DNA of 16,026 nucleotides, from positions 1-16,026 of the forward strand of contig JAKAZP010000010.1 of the NCBI GenBank assembly GCA_021815905.1, in the 5' to 3' direction. This document shows positions 7,598 to 14,339 of the stretch, piece by piece. The position numbers and the translations under genes are program-made. A model generated the notes under the pieces. The model searched no databases, was not told the origin of the DNA, and saw only the letters and a program-made list of their open reading frames with translations. Every line of letters begins with the position of its first letter. Position 1 is the first letter of the stretch. This DNA is from Pseudomonadota bacterium (GTDB lineage Bacteria > Pseudomonadota > Gammaproteobacteria > Steroidobacterales > Steroidobacteraceae).

Positions 7598-8014
7598 TCA
7601 GCCCGCCTGCGTCCTCAAGGGACGCGCGGCGCAGCAGAACTCTCCCAGGCCCGCGACCTGCAGCTTGCCGGCGACGAACAGGTACAGATGGTTGGCGAGC
7701 ATCGCCATCATCCTCGCCCGCGCCCCGGACTCCGCGTGCTCCGCCTGCAATGTTAGCAGGTTGAAATGATAAGCGAGCTCGCGACAGGTTTCGCGGCAGG
7801 CGTTGAAGCTCGGCTCGTTCGCGGCGCCCTGGCGGTGCAGCGCGAGCAGCCGGAAGCCCTCGCGGCGCTCGTGCGTGGGCGCCTCGCCATGCGCCTCGAT
7901 CCAGTGCTCGAGCACCTCCTCGGCAAGGTGCAGAAGCCCCGGAGCATCGGCCGCCGAGGGCCGGGACTCGAGCCGCTCCGTCAGATCCGCTTCGATGCGC
8001 GCGAGCGATCTCAC
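7598..8014 (-). CDS. Unrecognised 138-residue protein between sHdrB2 and LbpA
   Basis: I do not recognise this family. The GTG at 8014 shares GTGA with the shdrB2 stop, giving 138 residues. A longer in-frame extension into shdrB2 is Arg-rich antisense-like sequence and is rejected. The protein appears largely helical (RIEADLTERLES; LLHLAEEVLEHWIEAH; LAYHFNLLTLQAEHAESG) with no signal peptide or clear transmembrane segment, so it is probably cytoplasmic. Its four cysteines are suggestive: a CRETC pair near 80-84 and a CC pair in GEFCCAARPL near the C-terminus. Tight coupling to shdrB2 and a position just before lbpA suggest an accessory or assembly role for the sHdr complex or LbpA. This is inference from context only. 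sHdr clusters in other bacteria may carry a gene in the same position. Confidence 0.8.
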   Translation of the reverse strand: MRSLARIEADLTERLESRPSAADAPGLLHLAEEVLEHWIEAHGEAPTHERREGFRLLALHRQGAANEPSFNACRETCRELAYHFNLLTLQAEHAESGARARMMAMLANHLYLFVAGKLQVAGLGEFCCAARPLRTQAG

Positions 8015-8949
8015 GCGAGCCCCCGGGCCGCGAGCGCCGCGAATCCGTCCGAGACGTTCTCGTGCAGCCCGACCTGCCGCGGCGAGAGCCCGAGCGCGAT
8101 GCCGAGGAGCTGAGTGAAATAGATGATCTTCACCTCCGTCCTGCGGCCGAGCTTCTTCTCGGCCCGGATCTGATGCATCTCGAGCCCGGAGTGGCACGTC
8201 GGGCACTCGGTCGCGATCACCTCGGCGCCGGCCGCTTCGGCCGCCTGCAGGATATTGAGCACGAGCCGGGTCGACAGATCGCTGTCGGAAAGCGTGTGCG
8301 CACCGCCGCAGCAGGCGGTCTTCAGCGCGAATTCGACGTTCTCGGCGCCCGCGGCCGCGAGCAGGTCGTCCATGTAATGGGGCTTGGCGGTCGATTCGCT
8401 CCCCGCTCCCGCATCCTTCTCCGGAAAGATGTGCCGGGGGCGCGTGTACATGCAGCCGTAGTAGTTGGCCACCCGCAGCCCCTTCAGCCCGCCGCGCACC
8501 CGTTCCCGAAGCCCTTCCTCCCCGATCGCCGACTTGATCCAGTCGAGGGCGTGGATGGTCTCCACCTGGCCCGGACGGTAGGCGGTGTCGCCCGCCTTCT
8601 GCGCCAGGCGGTCGACCACTTGCGCGCTCTGCGGGTCGTGGGCCAGGTCGTACTCGGCCTTCTTCAGGTTGTGATAGCAGCCGTTGCAGGGAGCCATCAC
8701 CACGTCCATCTTCATCCTGTTCGCCGCAATCGACATGACACGCGAGGACAGATACGTCTGCACCTTCGGGTCGACGTTCTTCGCCTCCATGGCTCCGCAG
8801 CAGTTCCAGTTCGGCACCTCGACCAGATCGAGACCGAGCGCCTTGCCGACCTGTCGGGTCGAGCGGTCGTACGCGTGCCCGGTGCCCTCGAGCGCGCAGC
8901 CCGGATAGTAGGCGACCTTGCGGTACTTGCCGGCCTTGGAGTCTGACAT
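8011..8949 (-). CDS. shdrB2: sHdrB2, CCG-domain heterodisulfide reductase subunit B-like protein
   Basis: The 312-residue protein has two complete CCG-domain cysteine motifs. The first is Cys18, Cys50-Cys51, Cys88 and Cys91 (YYPGCALEG; PNWNCCGAM; APCNGC). The second is Cys166, Cys213-Cys214, Cys249 and Cys252 (YYGCMYTRP; TACCGGAHT; ECPTCHSG). In methanogen HdrB each such motif holds a noncubane [4Fe-4S] cluster where disulfide chemistry happens. In the sHdr complex this subunit is a likely site of sulfur-substrate chemistry. It follows shdrC2 by 9 bp and has a strong AGGAG at 8956-8960 that overlaps the shdrC2 stop, which supports the ATG at 8949. It is followed by the 138-residue unknown gene with a GTGA overlap. 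No transmembrane segment; cytoplasmic. The B2 name follows gene order C1-B1-A-H-C2-B2. Confidence 0.93.
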   Translation of the reverse strand: MSDSKAGKYRKVAYYPGCALEGTGHAYDRSTRQVGKALGLDLVEVPNWNCCGAMEAKNVDPKVQTYLSSRVMSIAANRMKMDVVMAPCNGCYHNLKKAEYDLAHDPQSAQVVDRLAQKAGDTAYRPGQVETIHALDWIKSAIGEEGLRERVRGGLKGLRVANYYGCMYTRPRHIFPEKDAGAGSESTAKPHYMDDLLAAAGAENVEFALKTACCGGAHTLSDSDLSTRLVLNILQAAEAAGAEVIATECPTCHSGLEMHQIRAEKKLGRRTEVKIIYFTQLLGIALGLSPRQVGLHENVSDGFAALAARGLA

Positions 8950-8955
8950 CTGCGT

Positions 8956-8960
8956 CTCCT
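8956..8960 (-). promoter_or_regulatory. Ribosome binding site AGGAG of shdrB2
   Basis: A consensus AGGAG lies 6 bases before the ATG at 8949 and overlaps the shdrC2 stop codon. It is the best ribosome site in the cluster and supports high or balanced translation of shdrB2. Confidence 0.8.
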
Positions 8961-9738
8961 AACCCTCGGTGTTGCCCGCGGCATCGCGGCGGGCGCCCTC
9001 GATCAGCTCGGCGAGCCCGAGGGCGCGGCGCTCACGGGCATGCTGCTCGGCGACGTATTCCCGGATCGCCTCGCGCGAGCCGGCCCAGCCGCGCGTCCGC
9101 GGCGCGCGCAGGCTCGAGAGCCCCATGCGCGTCAGGAGCCCGAGCGGCAGCCGCCGCAGCAGGCGGCGCCCCATCTCGACCAGCCAGTCCTGGGCGAGCG
9201 CCTGACCGGTGCGCTGGAAGAAGCGCCGAATGATCCGGCCTTCCTCGATCCTGCCGCGCTCGATGACCTGCTCGGTGAACACCTCGTCGAACACCATCGA
9301 GGGCGACTTGCGCGTGTGGCCTTTGAGCTCGAGCCAGTGCCCGAGCGCCTTCATCACGCCCTCCGGGAAGACATCGCGCGGGCAGGCATAGGTGCACTTG
9401 TTGCACGACACGCATTGCCAGATGATGTCCTTGTCCCGCAGCAGCTCCGACTCCATCCCCACCCGCACCAGATAGATCCAGAACCGCGGATTGAAATCGG
9501 GGTTGACCGCGTTGACGGTGCAGGCGTTGGTGCACGAGCCGCATTGCCAGCAGCGGTGAATGTGCTCGCCGCCCGGAAGCGCGGCGATCTCCTCCTGCAG
9601 CCGCTCGTTGTAGTCGGCGACCACGCGCGTGCGGATGAAGGTGCTCCAGTGGCCCGACACATCGACGCCCTCGACGACGAGCTGCTCGTGCGTCTTGAGG
9701 TTCTCGGGGCGGATCAGGGATTTCTCGTGGATGGGCAT
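8959..9738 (-). CDS. shdrC2: sHdrC2, two-[4Fe-4S] ferredoxin-type heterodisulfide reductase subunit C-like protein
   Basis: The 259-residue protein has two ferredoxin motifs in its N-terminal half. The first is Cys63, Cys66, Cys69 and Cys73 (CWQCGSCTNACTVNAV). The second is Cys109, Cys112, Cys115 and Cys119 (CVSCNKCTYACP). The first lacks the usual Pro after its last Cys. These cubane clusters pass electrons between the flavin subunit and HdrB-type subunits in Hdr complexes. The C-terminal 110 residues are strongly basic (many Arg in GRRLLRRLPLGLLTRMG and after) and helical, unlike the acidic tail of sHdrC1. It starts 5 bp after the shdrH stop with a poor ribosome site, so translation is probably coupled. 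The protein looks soluble; no haem-b membrane subunit or transmembrane helices are seen. Confidence 0.93.
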   Translation of the reverse strand: MPIHEKSLIRPENLKTHEQLVVEGVDVSGHWSTFIRTRVVADYNERLQEEIAALPGGEHIHRCWQCGSCTNACTVNAVNPDFNPRFWIYLVRVGMESELLRDKDIIWQCVSCNKCTYACPRDVFPEGVMKALGHWLELKGHTRKSPSMVFDEVFTEQVIERGRIEEGRIIRRFFQRTGQALAQDWLVEMGRRLLRRLPLGLLTRMGLSSLRAPRTRGWAGSREAIREYVAEQHARERRALGLAELIEGARRDAAGNTEG

Positions 9739-9743
9739 GGGGT

Positions 9744-10619
9744 TCAGTCGAGCAGCCGCCGGGCCGGCGTGTCAGTGAGGACGAAGGCCTCCCCGTCGAG
9801 AGTCTTCAGCCGCGTGCGGCGCGTGCCCGGCTTGACCCCGTCGAGGCCCAGCAATCGGCGGGTGTACTGCAGGGGATCCTCCTCCGCGGTGAAATCGGTG
9901 CGCAGGTAGCTGCCGCCCTGCTCGCAGATGTACTCGGCATAGACCTGCGCGCACAGCAGGTCGACGTAGTGGATCACGTCGCGAAAGAAACCCTTGCCGG
10001 TGAGGAACTGGCTCAACTCCTCGCGCAGCGTGAGGAAGGTCGCACAGGTGTCGGCCACCCCGATGCGCTCGAATTCGGATCCCTCGGAGAACCAGATCTC
10101 GCGCAGCACTCCGGTGTTCGCCGCCGCATCCCACACCCAGCGGCTCATGAGCGGAAACCGCTCCGGACTCACGTTGTGCAACAGCTCCGCGGCGAGATCG
10201 CGCACCCAGCGCTCCCGCTCGCCGCCTGCGAATCCGCCGCCGAAGGCGCCGAGCCGGGCATCGACGCCGGTCGGATCGCCGAGCGCGCGCAGCAGCTCGA
10301 GGACATCCGCGCGCAGCGCATCGAAGGCCGGACGCGCGAGCCAGGGCGCGATGCGCCGGCGCACGGTCGCCATGAAGGGACACAGTCCCTTGAAGACCTC
10401 CGGCTCGAGCGCCGCGGCGTACTCGCCCCGCGCCCCCAGGGCGTCGCGGAACAGCGCCCCTTTGAGCTTCAGCGCCTCGACGTAGCGCTCGACGCCGCCT
10501 TGGGGCTCGCAGCCCGCGACGAGCCGGGCCAGGGCTTCCGAGAGGCGCGACCCGGACAGCTCGAGCCGGACCCGCGCGGCCTCGGCCGGTTCCCTGCGCT
10601 CGGGCATCCGCGCTCCCAT
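9744..10619 (-). CDS. shdrH: sHdrH, conserved sHdr-cluster protein of unknown function
   Basis: This protein of about 291 residues sits between shdrA and shdrC2, exactly where the sHdr core cluster has its conserved 'hyp' gene, now called shdrH. I see no enzyme motif. It looks helical and soluble, with five cysteines: one near the N-terminus (VAGCEPQ), one in FKGLCPFMATV, one in VADTCATFL and two in LLCAQVYAEYICEQ. Trp/aromatic-rich stretches include SRWVWDAAANTG and EIWFSEGSEFE. Its invariable place in the core cluster suggests a structural or assembly role, but the cysteines do not form a recognisable cluster motif. Start choice: ATG at 10619, with GAGGCGCGGAG upstream. A GTG at 10637 (8-bp overlap with shdrA) and an ATG at 10607 are in frame and cannot be excluded. 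Confidence 0.85.
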   Translation of the reverse strand: MGARMPERREPAEAARVRLELSGSRLSEALARLVAGCEPQGGVERYVEALKLKGALFRDALGARGEYAAALEPEVFKGLCPFMATVRRRIAPWLARPAFDALRADVLELLRALGDPTGVDARLGAFGGGFAGGERERWVRDLAAELLHNVSPERFPLMSRWVWDAAANTGVLREIWFSEGSEFERIGVADTCATFLTLREELSQFLTGKGFFRDVIHYVDLLCAQVYAEYICEQGGSYLRTDFTAEEDPLQYTRRLLGLDGVKPGTRRTRLKTLDGEAFVLTDTPARRLLD

Positions 10620-10629
10620 GCTCCGCGCC

Positions 10630-11676
10630 TCAGGCACTCGCTCGCGCCGGCCGCACGATCGCCAGGGCCGTTGCCGCGGCGGCGTGGCCCTGCGCGATGG
10701 AGTCGTCGATGGTCTCAGGTCCGCAGGCCGCGCCCGCGACGAACACGCCGGCTCGCGAGGTCTCGGCGGTGGCCGCGTAGGAGCTGCCGCGGGCGAGATA
10801 ACCGTGGGGCTCGAGCGCCACGCCGAAGACGGCGGCGATCGCCTTGTTGTCCACGTTCGGGTCCATGCCGATGGCGTGCACCACCATGTCGAAGGGTATG
10901 GTGATCGGACGCTTCACCAGCGTGTCCTCTCCCTTGACGATGAGCTTCTCGCCGTCGGAGGTCACCTCGGCGATCCGCGCCTTGATGTACTTGACCTTGA
11001 ACTCCTCCTGACTGCGCCAGTAGTACTTGGTCTCGTACAGCCCGAAGGTGCGGATGTCCATGTAGTAGATGTAGACGTGACAGTCGGGCAGCTCCTCGCG
11101 AATCTCCATGGCGAGATTGGCCGAGACCGTGCAGCAGATCTTCGAGCACCACTCGCGGCCGATCTGCCGGTCGCGCGAGCCGACGCACAGCAGGATCGCG
11201 ACCCGCTGCGGCTTGCGCCCGTCGGAGGGGCAGCGCACGCCCTGTCCCGATGAGATCATCTGCTCGACCTGGGTGGTCGTGACGACGTCCGGAAACGTGC
11301 CGAAGCCCCACTCCGGCTTGTTGAGAGAGTCGAAATGCGTGAACCCGGTCGTGAGGATCGCCGCCCCCGCCTGCACCGTTTGCCCGTCGGAGAGCCCGGC
11401 CGTGAACTCGCCCGGACCGCCCTCGAACCTCGTGACCGTGGTGCGCGCATGCACCTCGACGAGCGCGTCGGTTTCCACCCGGCGGACCATGCCCCCGATC
11501 GCATCGCGCGCCCACTCCCCCGAGGGCACGAGCTTCGCGTAGCCCGACAGGATGGGCGCTCCGCCGAGGCGCTCCGCCTTCTCGAGCAGGATCGAGCGCT
11601 GGCCGACCCGGGCGAGCGCGTGCGCGGCCGCGAGACCGGAGGGCCCTGCGCCGACGATCAGAACGGGCTTGCTCAT
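10630..11676 (-). CDS. shdrA: sHdrA, FAD and [4Fe-4S] heterodisulfide reductase subunit A-like protein
   Basis: The 348-residue protein is a short HdrA-type flavoprotein. It shows the FAD motif LIVGAGPSGLAAAHAL (6-21) followed by LLEKAERLGG (30-39). The cluster motif around ILLCVGSRDRQIG and EWCSKICC uses Cys164, Cys177, Cys181 and Cys182, the HdrA-type cysteine set. A C-terminal FAD-binding segment is GVFVAGAACGPETIDDSIAQ. It lacks the added ferredoxin and thioredoxin-reductase-related extensions of methanogen HdrA, as expected for the sHdr form. In the proposed mechanism sHdrA collects electrons released by sulfur oxidation and passes them to an acceptor such as NAD+. ATG at 11676 overlaps the shdrB1 stop by ATGA, indicating coupled, probably stoichiometric synthesis. 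Confidence 0.95.
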   Translation of the reverse strand: MSKPVLIVGAGPSGLAAAHALARVGQRSILLEKAERLGGAPILSGYAKLVPSGEWARDAIGGMVRRVETDALVEVHARTTVTRFEGGPGEFTAGLSDGQTVQAGAAILTTGFTHFDSLNKPEWGFGTFPDVVTTTQVEQMISSGQGVRCPSDGRKPQRVAILLCVGSRDRQIGREWCSKICCTVSANLAMEIREELPDCHVYIYYMDIRTFGLYETKYYWRSQEEFKVKYIKARIAEVTSDGEKLIVKGEDTLVKRPITIPFDMVVHAIGMDPNVDNKAIAAVFGVALEPHGYLARGSSYAATAETSRAGVFVAGAACGPETIDDSIAQGHAAAATALAIVRPARASA

Positions 11677-13034
11677 CCCGAGTGCCCGATGCGCTTGAAT
11701 CCCGGGCCCGAGGTGATCATCTTGCGGGGGTCGTACAGGGTTTCACCGCGGCCCGCGGCCACCTCCTTCAGATACTCCTCGAACTCGGCCTTCTTCGCCC
11801 GCCAGTCGATGCCGAGCTTCTCCATGAGCGTCTCCGTCGCCGAGGCATGCCAGTGCGACTGCACGATCTTGTACGGATGCGCCCCACAAACGAGCGCGGC
11901 GAACTGGCAGTCGGCAAGCACCGGCAGGCCCACGGGCCGGCCGTCGGCCTTGCTGATCCACTGGTTCTTGTCGAGCGTGGTGATGCAGCCGGTGTCGTGA
12001 CCGATCATCACGTCCGCGTGCGCCTCCTCGACGGCGACGCGGATCTTGCGGTCGATCGCGAAGGAGCGGGTGAATTCGCGCTCCGAGATGATGTGGCGGA
12101 AGCCGAAACCGCAGCAGTCGTACCAGGTGGAGTAGTCGATGACCTGCGCCCCGAGCGACTGCATGAGACCCGTCGACACGGCGACCCGGTTGCCATCGAG
12201 CACCTTGTCGTCGTAGACCACGTCCTCCGGCACCATCTTGTAGACGTGGCAGGCGGGATGGATCGTGGCGCGGACCTCGCTGCAGTCGATGGTCTTGAGC
12301 TTCGCGATCTCCTCCCGCATGACGTGCAGCCATTCGGAGTAGTGCACGATCTCCTCGGGGATGAGGAGCTTGCCGTCGACGAGCCTGCCCAGCTTGCCGA
12401 GGATCTGGCGCACGCGCTCGCGCAGCTTCGCCGACTGCAGCAGGTAGCCCCGCACCTCCTTGTAGTTGCCGAAGGAGGTGCCGCAGTGCACGAGCGGATA
12501 GTAGTAGCCCTCGGGCAGCCCCTGCGCCTTGGCGGCGACGTACGCCTGGTGAAAATTGCGCAGGAACACCGCCGCCAGGCTTTCGATGTTGCCGATGCCG
12601 GAGCCGTGGTAGTTCCACGCGGTGCAGGAAGTCTGATCCGTCTCGTCGAGATACTCGGTGCCGAGCCGGTTCATGAGCCACAGGAGCGAGGCGGGGTAGC
12701 CCGGGATGTTGCCGCACTGCCCGCAGGACTTGTGGTGCCAGAGCCGCACGGTCGGGATCTTCTTCTCCCAGCCGTACAGGGTGTGCACCACCACCGGCCG
12801 GTGCTCCTCGGTGATGCGGTGCACGACGATCTCGCCGTCCTTCTCGAGCTGCCACATCGCCTCGCGCACGTCGGCGACGCGCTCCTTGCCGGTCAGCATG
12901 GAGCGCTTGTTGATGATCTGCTCGACCCAGACGGTCGCGACCTGCGCGTCCTTGGCGCCGAGGCGCGCGCTCTGCCATTCCGGACCGTGACCGGTGAAGC
13001 GTTCGCCGGGAACCTTGTCGCTCGGGGTGGTCAT
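11673..13034 (-). CDS. shdrB1: sHdrB1, divergent CCG-domain heterodisulfide reductase subunit B-like protein
   Basis: The 453-residue protein is HdrB-like with longer segments. The C-terminal CCG region has Cys262 (HPACHVYK), Cys307-Cys308 (YDCCGFGFRH) and Cys350, but the first Cys of the final CxxC is Asp347 (HDTGC). The N-terminal region keeps only scattered cysteines: Cys104 and Cys107 (SCGQCGN), a single Cys137 (TSCTAW) instead of a Cys pair, and Cys184 (VHCGTS). Additional Cys376 and Cys383 (ADCQFAALVCGAHPYK) lie near the end. This differs from sHdrB2, which has both motifs whole. Start: ATG at 13034, with a GAGG element about 9 bases upstream; an in-frame TTG at 13049 is less likely. 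It lies 69 bp after shdrC1 and shares ATGA with shdrA. The B1 name rests on gene order. The protein is cytoplasmic and probably part of the sHdrC1B1A half of the complex. Confidence 0.92.
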   Translation of the reverse strand: MTTPSDKVPGERFTGHGPEWQSARLGAKDAQVATVWVEQIINKRSMLTGKERVADVREAMWQLEKDGEIVVHRITEEHRPVVVHTLYGWEKKIPTVRLWHHKSCGQCGNIPGYPASLLWLMNRLGTEYLDETDQTSCTAWNYHGSGIGNIESLAAVFLRNFHQAYVAAKAQGLPEGYYYPLVHCGTSFGNYKEVRGYLLQSAKLRERVRQILGKLGRLVDGKLLIPEEIVHYSEWLHVMREEIAKLKTIDCSEVRATIHPACHVYKMVPEDVVYDDKVLDGNRVAVSTGLMQSLGAQVIDYSTWYDCCGFGFRHIISEREFTRSFAIDRKIRVAVEEAHADVMIGHDTGCITTLDKNQWISKADGRPVGLPVLADCQFAALVCGAHPYKIVQSHWHASATETLMEKLGIDWRAKKAEFEEYLKEVAAGRGETLYDPRKMITSGPGFKRIGHSG

Positions 13035-13103
13035 GCTCAGGCACCTCAATGGGGTGGGAAGGCAGGGGTGATGGGGCGCAGCTCGGACGAAGGACCTCGC
13101 AAG

Positions 13104-13859
13104 TCAGTCCTCCTCCGCCTCTTGCTGCTCTTCCTGCCAGTCGGAATAGTCGTCGCGCTTCTCGTCCATGATGTCGCCGATCACGTCGAACAGGTTCGGG
13201 TCGACCGTCTTCAGGCTCTCGAGCACCCCGGTCTCCTCCCAGATCGTGTACAGCTCCACCGAGGTCTTGAGATTCACTTCCCAGGCCGTCTTGGTGGTGT
13301 GCAGCGTCGGCACCGGGATCGCCTTGCGCAGCGTCGCGAGCGGCGCATCGACCTTCGAGACGTTCGGGCCCCAGTCCGGGAAGGCGTCGCGGCTGATCAT
13401 GTCGGGGGAGAGCTGGTTGCCGGTCGAGATGAGCTTCAGCATCACGCGGCTGAAGGGACGGAGCACGTTCTTCGCCGACTCGAGACCGTGCTTGATCGCG
13501 ACCTCCCGCATCAGCATCACGAGCCCGCCGGGGGAGTTGCCGAAGGGACAGCGGGCGGCGCAGGTGTAGCACTGCGCGCAGGCCCAGATCTTCTCCTGCA
13601 TCGCGTCGTAGATGCCCTCGAGATTCTCCGTCCACAGGAGCTGGACGATCTCGCGCGGGCTGTAGTCGTAGTAGTGCGCCGAGGGACAGGTCGCGGTGCA
13701 GATGCCGCAGTTCAGGCAGCCGTTCAGCTGGTGATCGAAGCGCAGATCGGACTGGATGTCGCGGAAGATCTCCTCGAGCTTGGCGCGCTCGACGGGGGGG
13801 GCCTCGGACAGCGGATCCCCGATGTGTTGCTGGACCCGCGTGGTGTCGGCATGCGACAT
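13104..13859 (-). CDS. shdrC1: sHdrC1, two-[4Fe-4S] ferredoxin-type heterodisulfide reductase subunit C-like protein
   Basis: The 251-residue protein has two canonical ferredoxin motifs: Cys48, Cys51, Cys54, Cys58 (CLNCGICTATCP) and Cys94, Cys97, Cys100, Cys104 (CAQCYTCAARCP). These match HdrC, the electron-transfer subunit next to HdrB. The C-terminal half is helical and ends in a very acidic tail (about the last 25 residues: DEKRDDYSDWQEEQQEAEED). Start: ATG at 13859 (MSHADTTRVQ), 22 bp after the dsrE3C stop. An ATG at 13907 would add 16 residues overlapping dsrE and give no homology-like sequence, so it is not preferred. First gene of the sHdr core C1-B1-A-H-C2-B2. Confidence 0.93.
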   Translation of the reverse strand: MSHADTTRVQQHIGDPLSEAPPVERAKLEEIFRDIQSDLRFDHQLNGCLNCGICTATCPSAHYYDYSPREIVQLLWTENLEGIYDAMQEKIWACAQCYTCAARCPFGNSPGGLVMLMREVAIKHGLESAKNVLRPFSRVMLKLISTGNQLSPDMISRDAFPDWGPNVSKVDAPLATLRKAIPVPTLHTTKTAWEVNLKTSVELYTIWEETGVLESLKTVDPNLFDVIGDIMDEKRDDYSDWQEEQQEAEED

Positions 13860-13881
13860 GCGATGGCCTGCGCGTCCGGTC

Positions 13882-14259
13882 TCAGTACGTGAGCACCTTG
13901 AAGTCATCGTCCATGGCGCGCTCGATGAGGTAAGCCCCGCCGATCACGCCGCTGCACTCCGGGATCAGGTCCGACTCGCTCATGTCGAACAGGTCGAGAT
14001 TCGGCGAGCAGCACCAGAATTTCACGCCCGCCTCGTGCGCATCGCGGATGAAATCGAGCACGGTCTTGGGCGAGCCGGGCTTGACGACCAGATTCTCCGC
14101 CACCCCTTTCCTCATCAGCCGTCCGGCGGTCGCCGTGCACACGACCTCGACTTCGTACTCCATCGCGGCGGCGACGGTCGCCTGGAAGATCGGGGCACCG
14201 AGCTCCTCGCCGTTGCGCGGATCGGTGTTGGCCATCACGATGATCAGCTTCGAAGCCAT
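13882..14259 (-). CDS. dsrE3C: DsrE3C-type sulfurtransferase of the sHdr pathway
   Basis: The 125-residue DsrE/F-like protein begins MASKLIIVMANTDP, with a conserved Cys83-Cys84 pair (KFWCCSPNLDLF), and another Cys102 in LIPECSGVIGG. DsrE3C proteins of sHdr clusters use a Cys at this position to carry sulfane sulfur and exchange it with TusA before the sHdr complex; I recall Cys83/Cys84 for the Hyphomicrobium protein. The ATG at 14259 is chosen because the DsrE fold starts right there. An in-frame GTG-type start at 14310 would add 17 residues and extend toward the upstream palindrome. It is the first gene after an AT-rich palindrome, so it may begin a transcription unit that runs through the sHdr core. 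No tusA is seen in the window. Confidence 0.9.
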   Translation of the reverse strand: MASKLIIVMANTDPRNGEELGAPIFQATVAAAMEYEVEVVCTATAGRLMRKGVAENLVVKPGSPKTVLDFIRDAHEAGVKFWCCSPNLDLFDMSESDLIPECSGVIGGAYLIERAMDDDFKVLTY

Positions 14260-14320
14260 CTGCAGCCGCCCCCATGTGCGGTCGGCCGCCTTTGCGGCGA
14301 TCTCGACCACGATCCCAAAG

Positions 14321-14338
14321 TATTAGCCGAGACTAATA
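14321..14338. promoter_or_regulatory. Perfect AT-rich palindrome, candidate operator upstream of dsrE3C
   Basis: TATTAG and CTAATA arms of 6 bases each flank a 6-base centre (CCGAGA). The element lies between the amidotransferase-like stop (14340-14342) and the dsrE3C start, 62 bases upstream of the ATG. The stretch 14317-14345 is strikingly AT-rich for this GC-rich DNA, typical of promoter/operator DNA. ArsR-type repressors bind short AT-rich dyads, and the one encoded in this cluster is the obvious candidate. A stem this weak without T-run is not a terminator. Confidence 0.5.
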
Positions 14339-14339
14339 T

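Noticed and set aside
8015..8206. N-terminal extension of the 138-residue unknown protein into shdrB2
   Set aside because: The added 64 residues are Arg/Pro/Asp-rich antisense-like sequence overlapping a conserved part of shdrB2, whereas the GTG at 8014 makes a typical 4-bp overlap.
8011..13859. Methanogen-type Hdr or DsrMK complex of a sulfate reducer
   Set aside because: The duplicated C-B order with an interposed short HdrA and H gene, plus dsrE3C, lbpA and the ligase, matches sHdr; no DsrK/DsrM or hydrogenase/formate dehydrogenase genes are seen.
11682..13892. A 736-codon open frame on the plus strand opposite shdrB1 and shdrC1
   Set aside because: It is antisense to two genes with intact iron-sulfur cysteine motifs. 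Its composition (Leu, Arg, Val, Asp, His-rich) is what the complement of GC-biased codons yields, and no domain appears.
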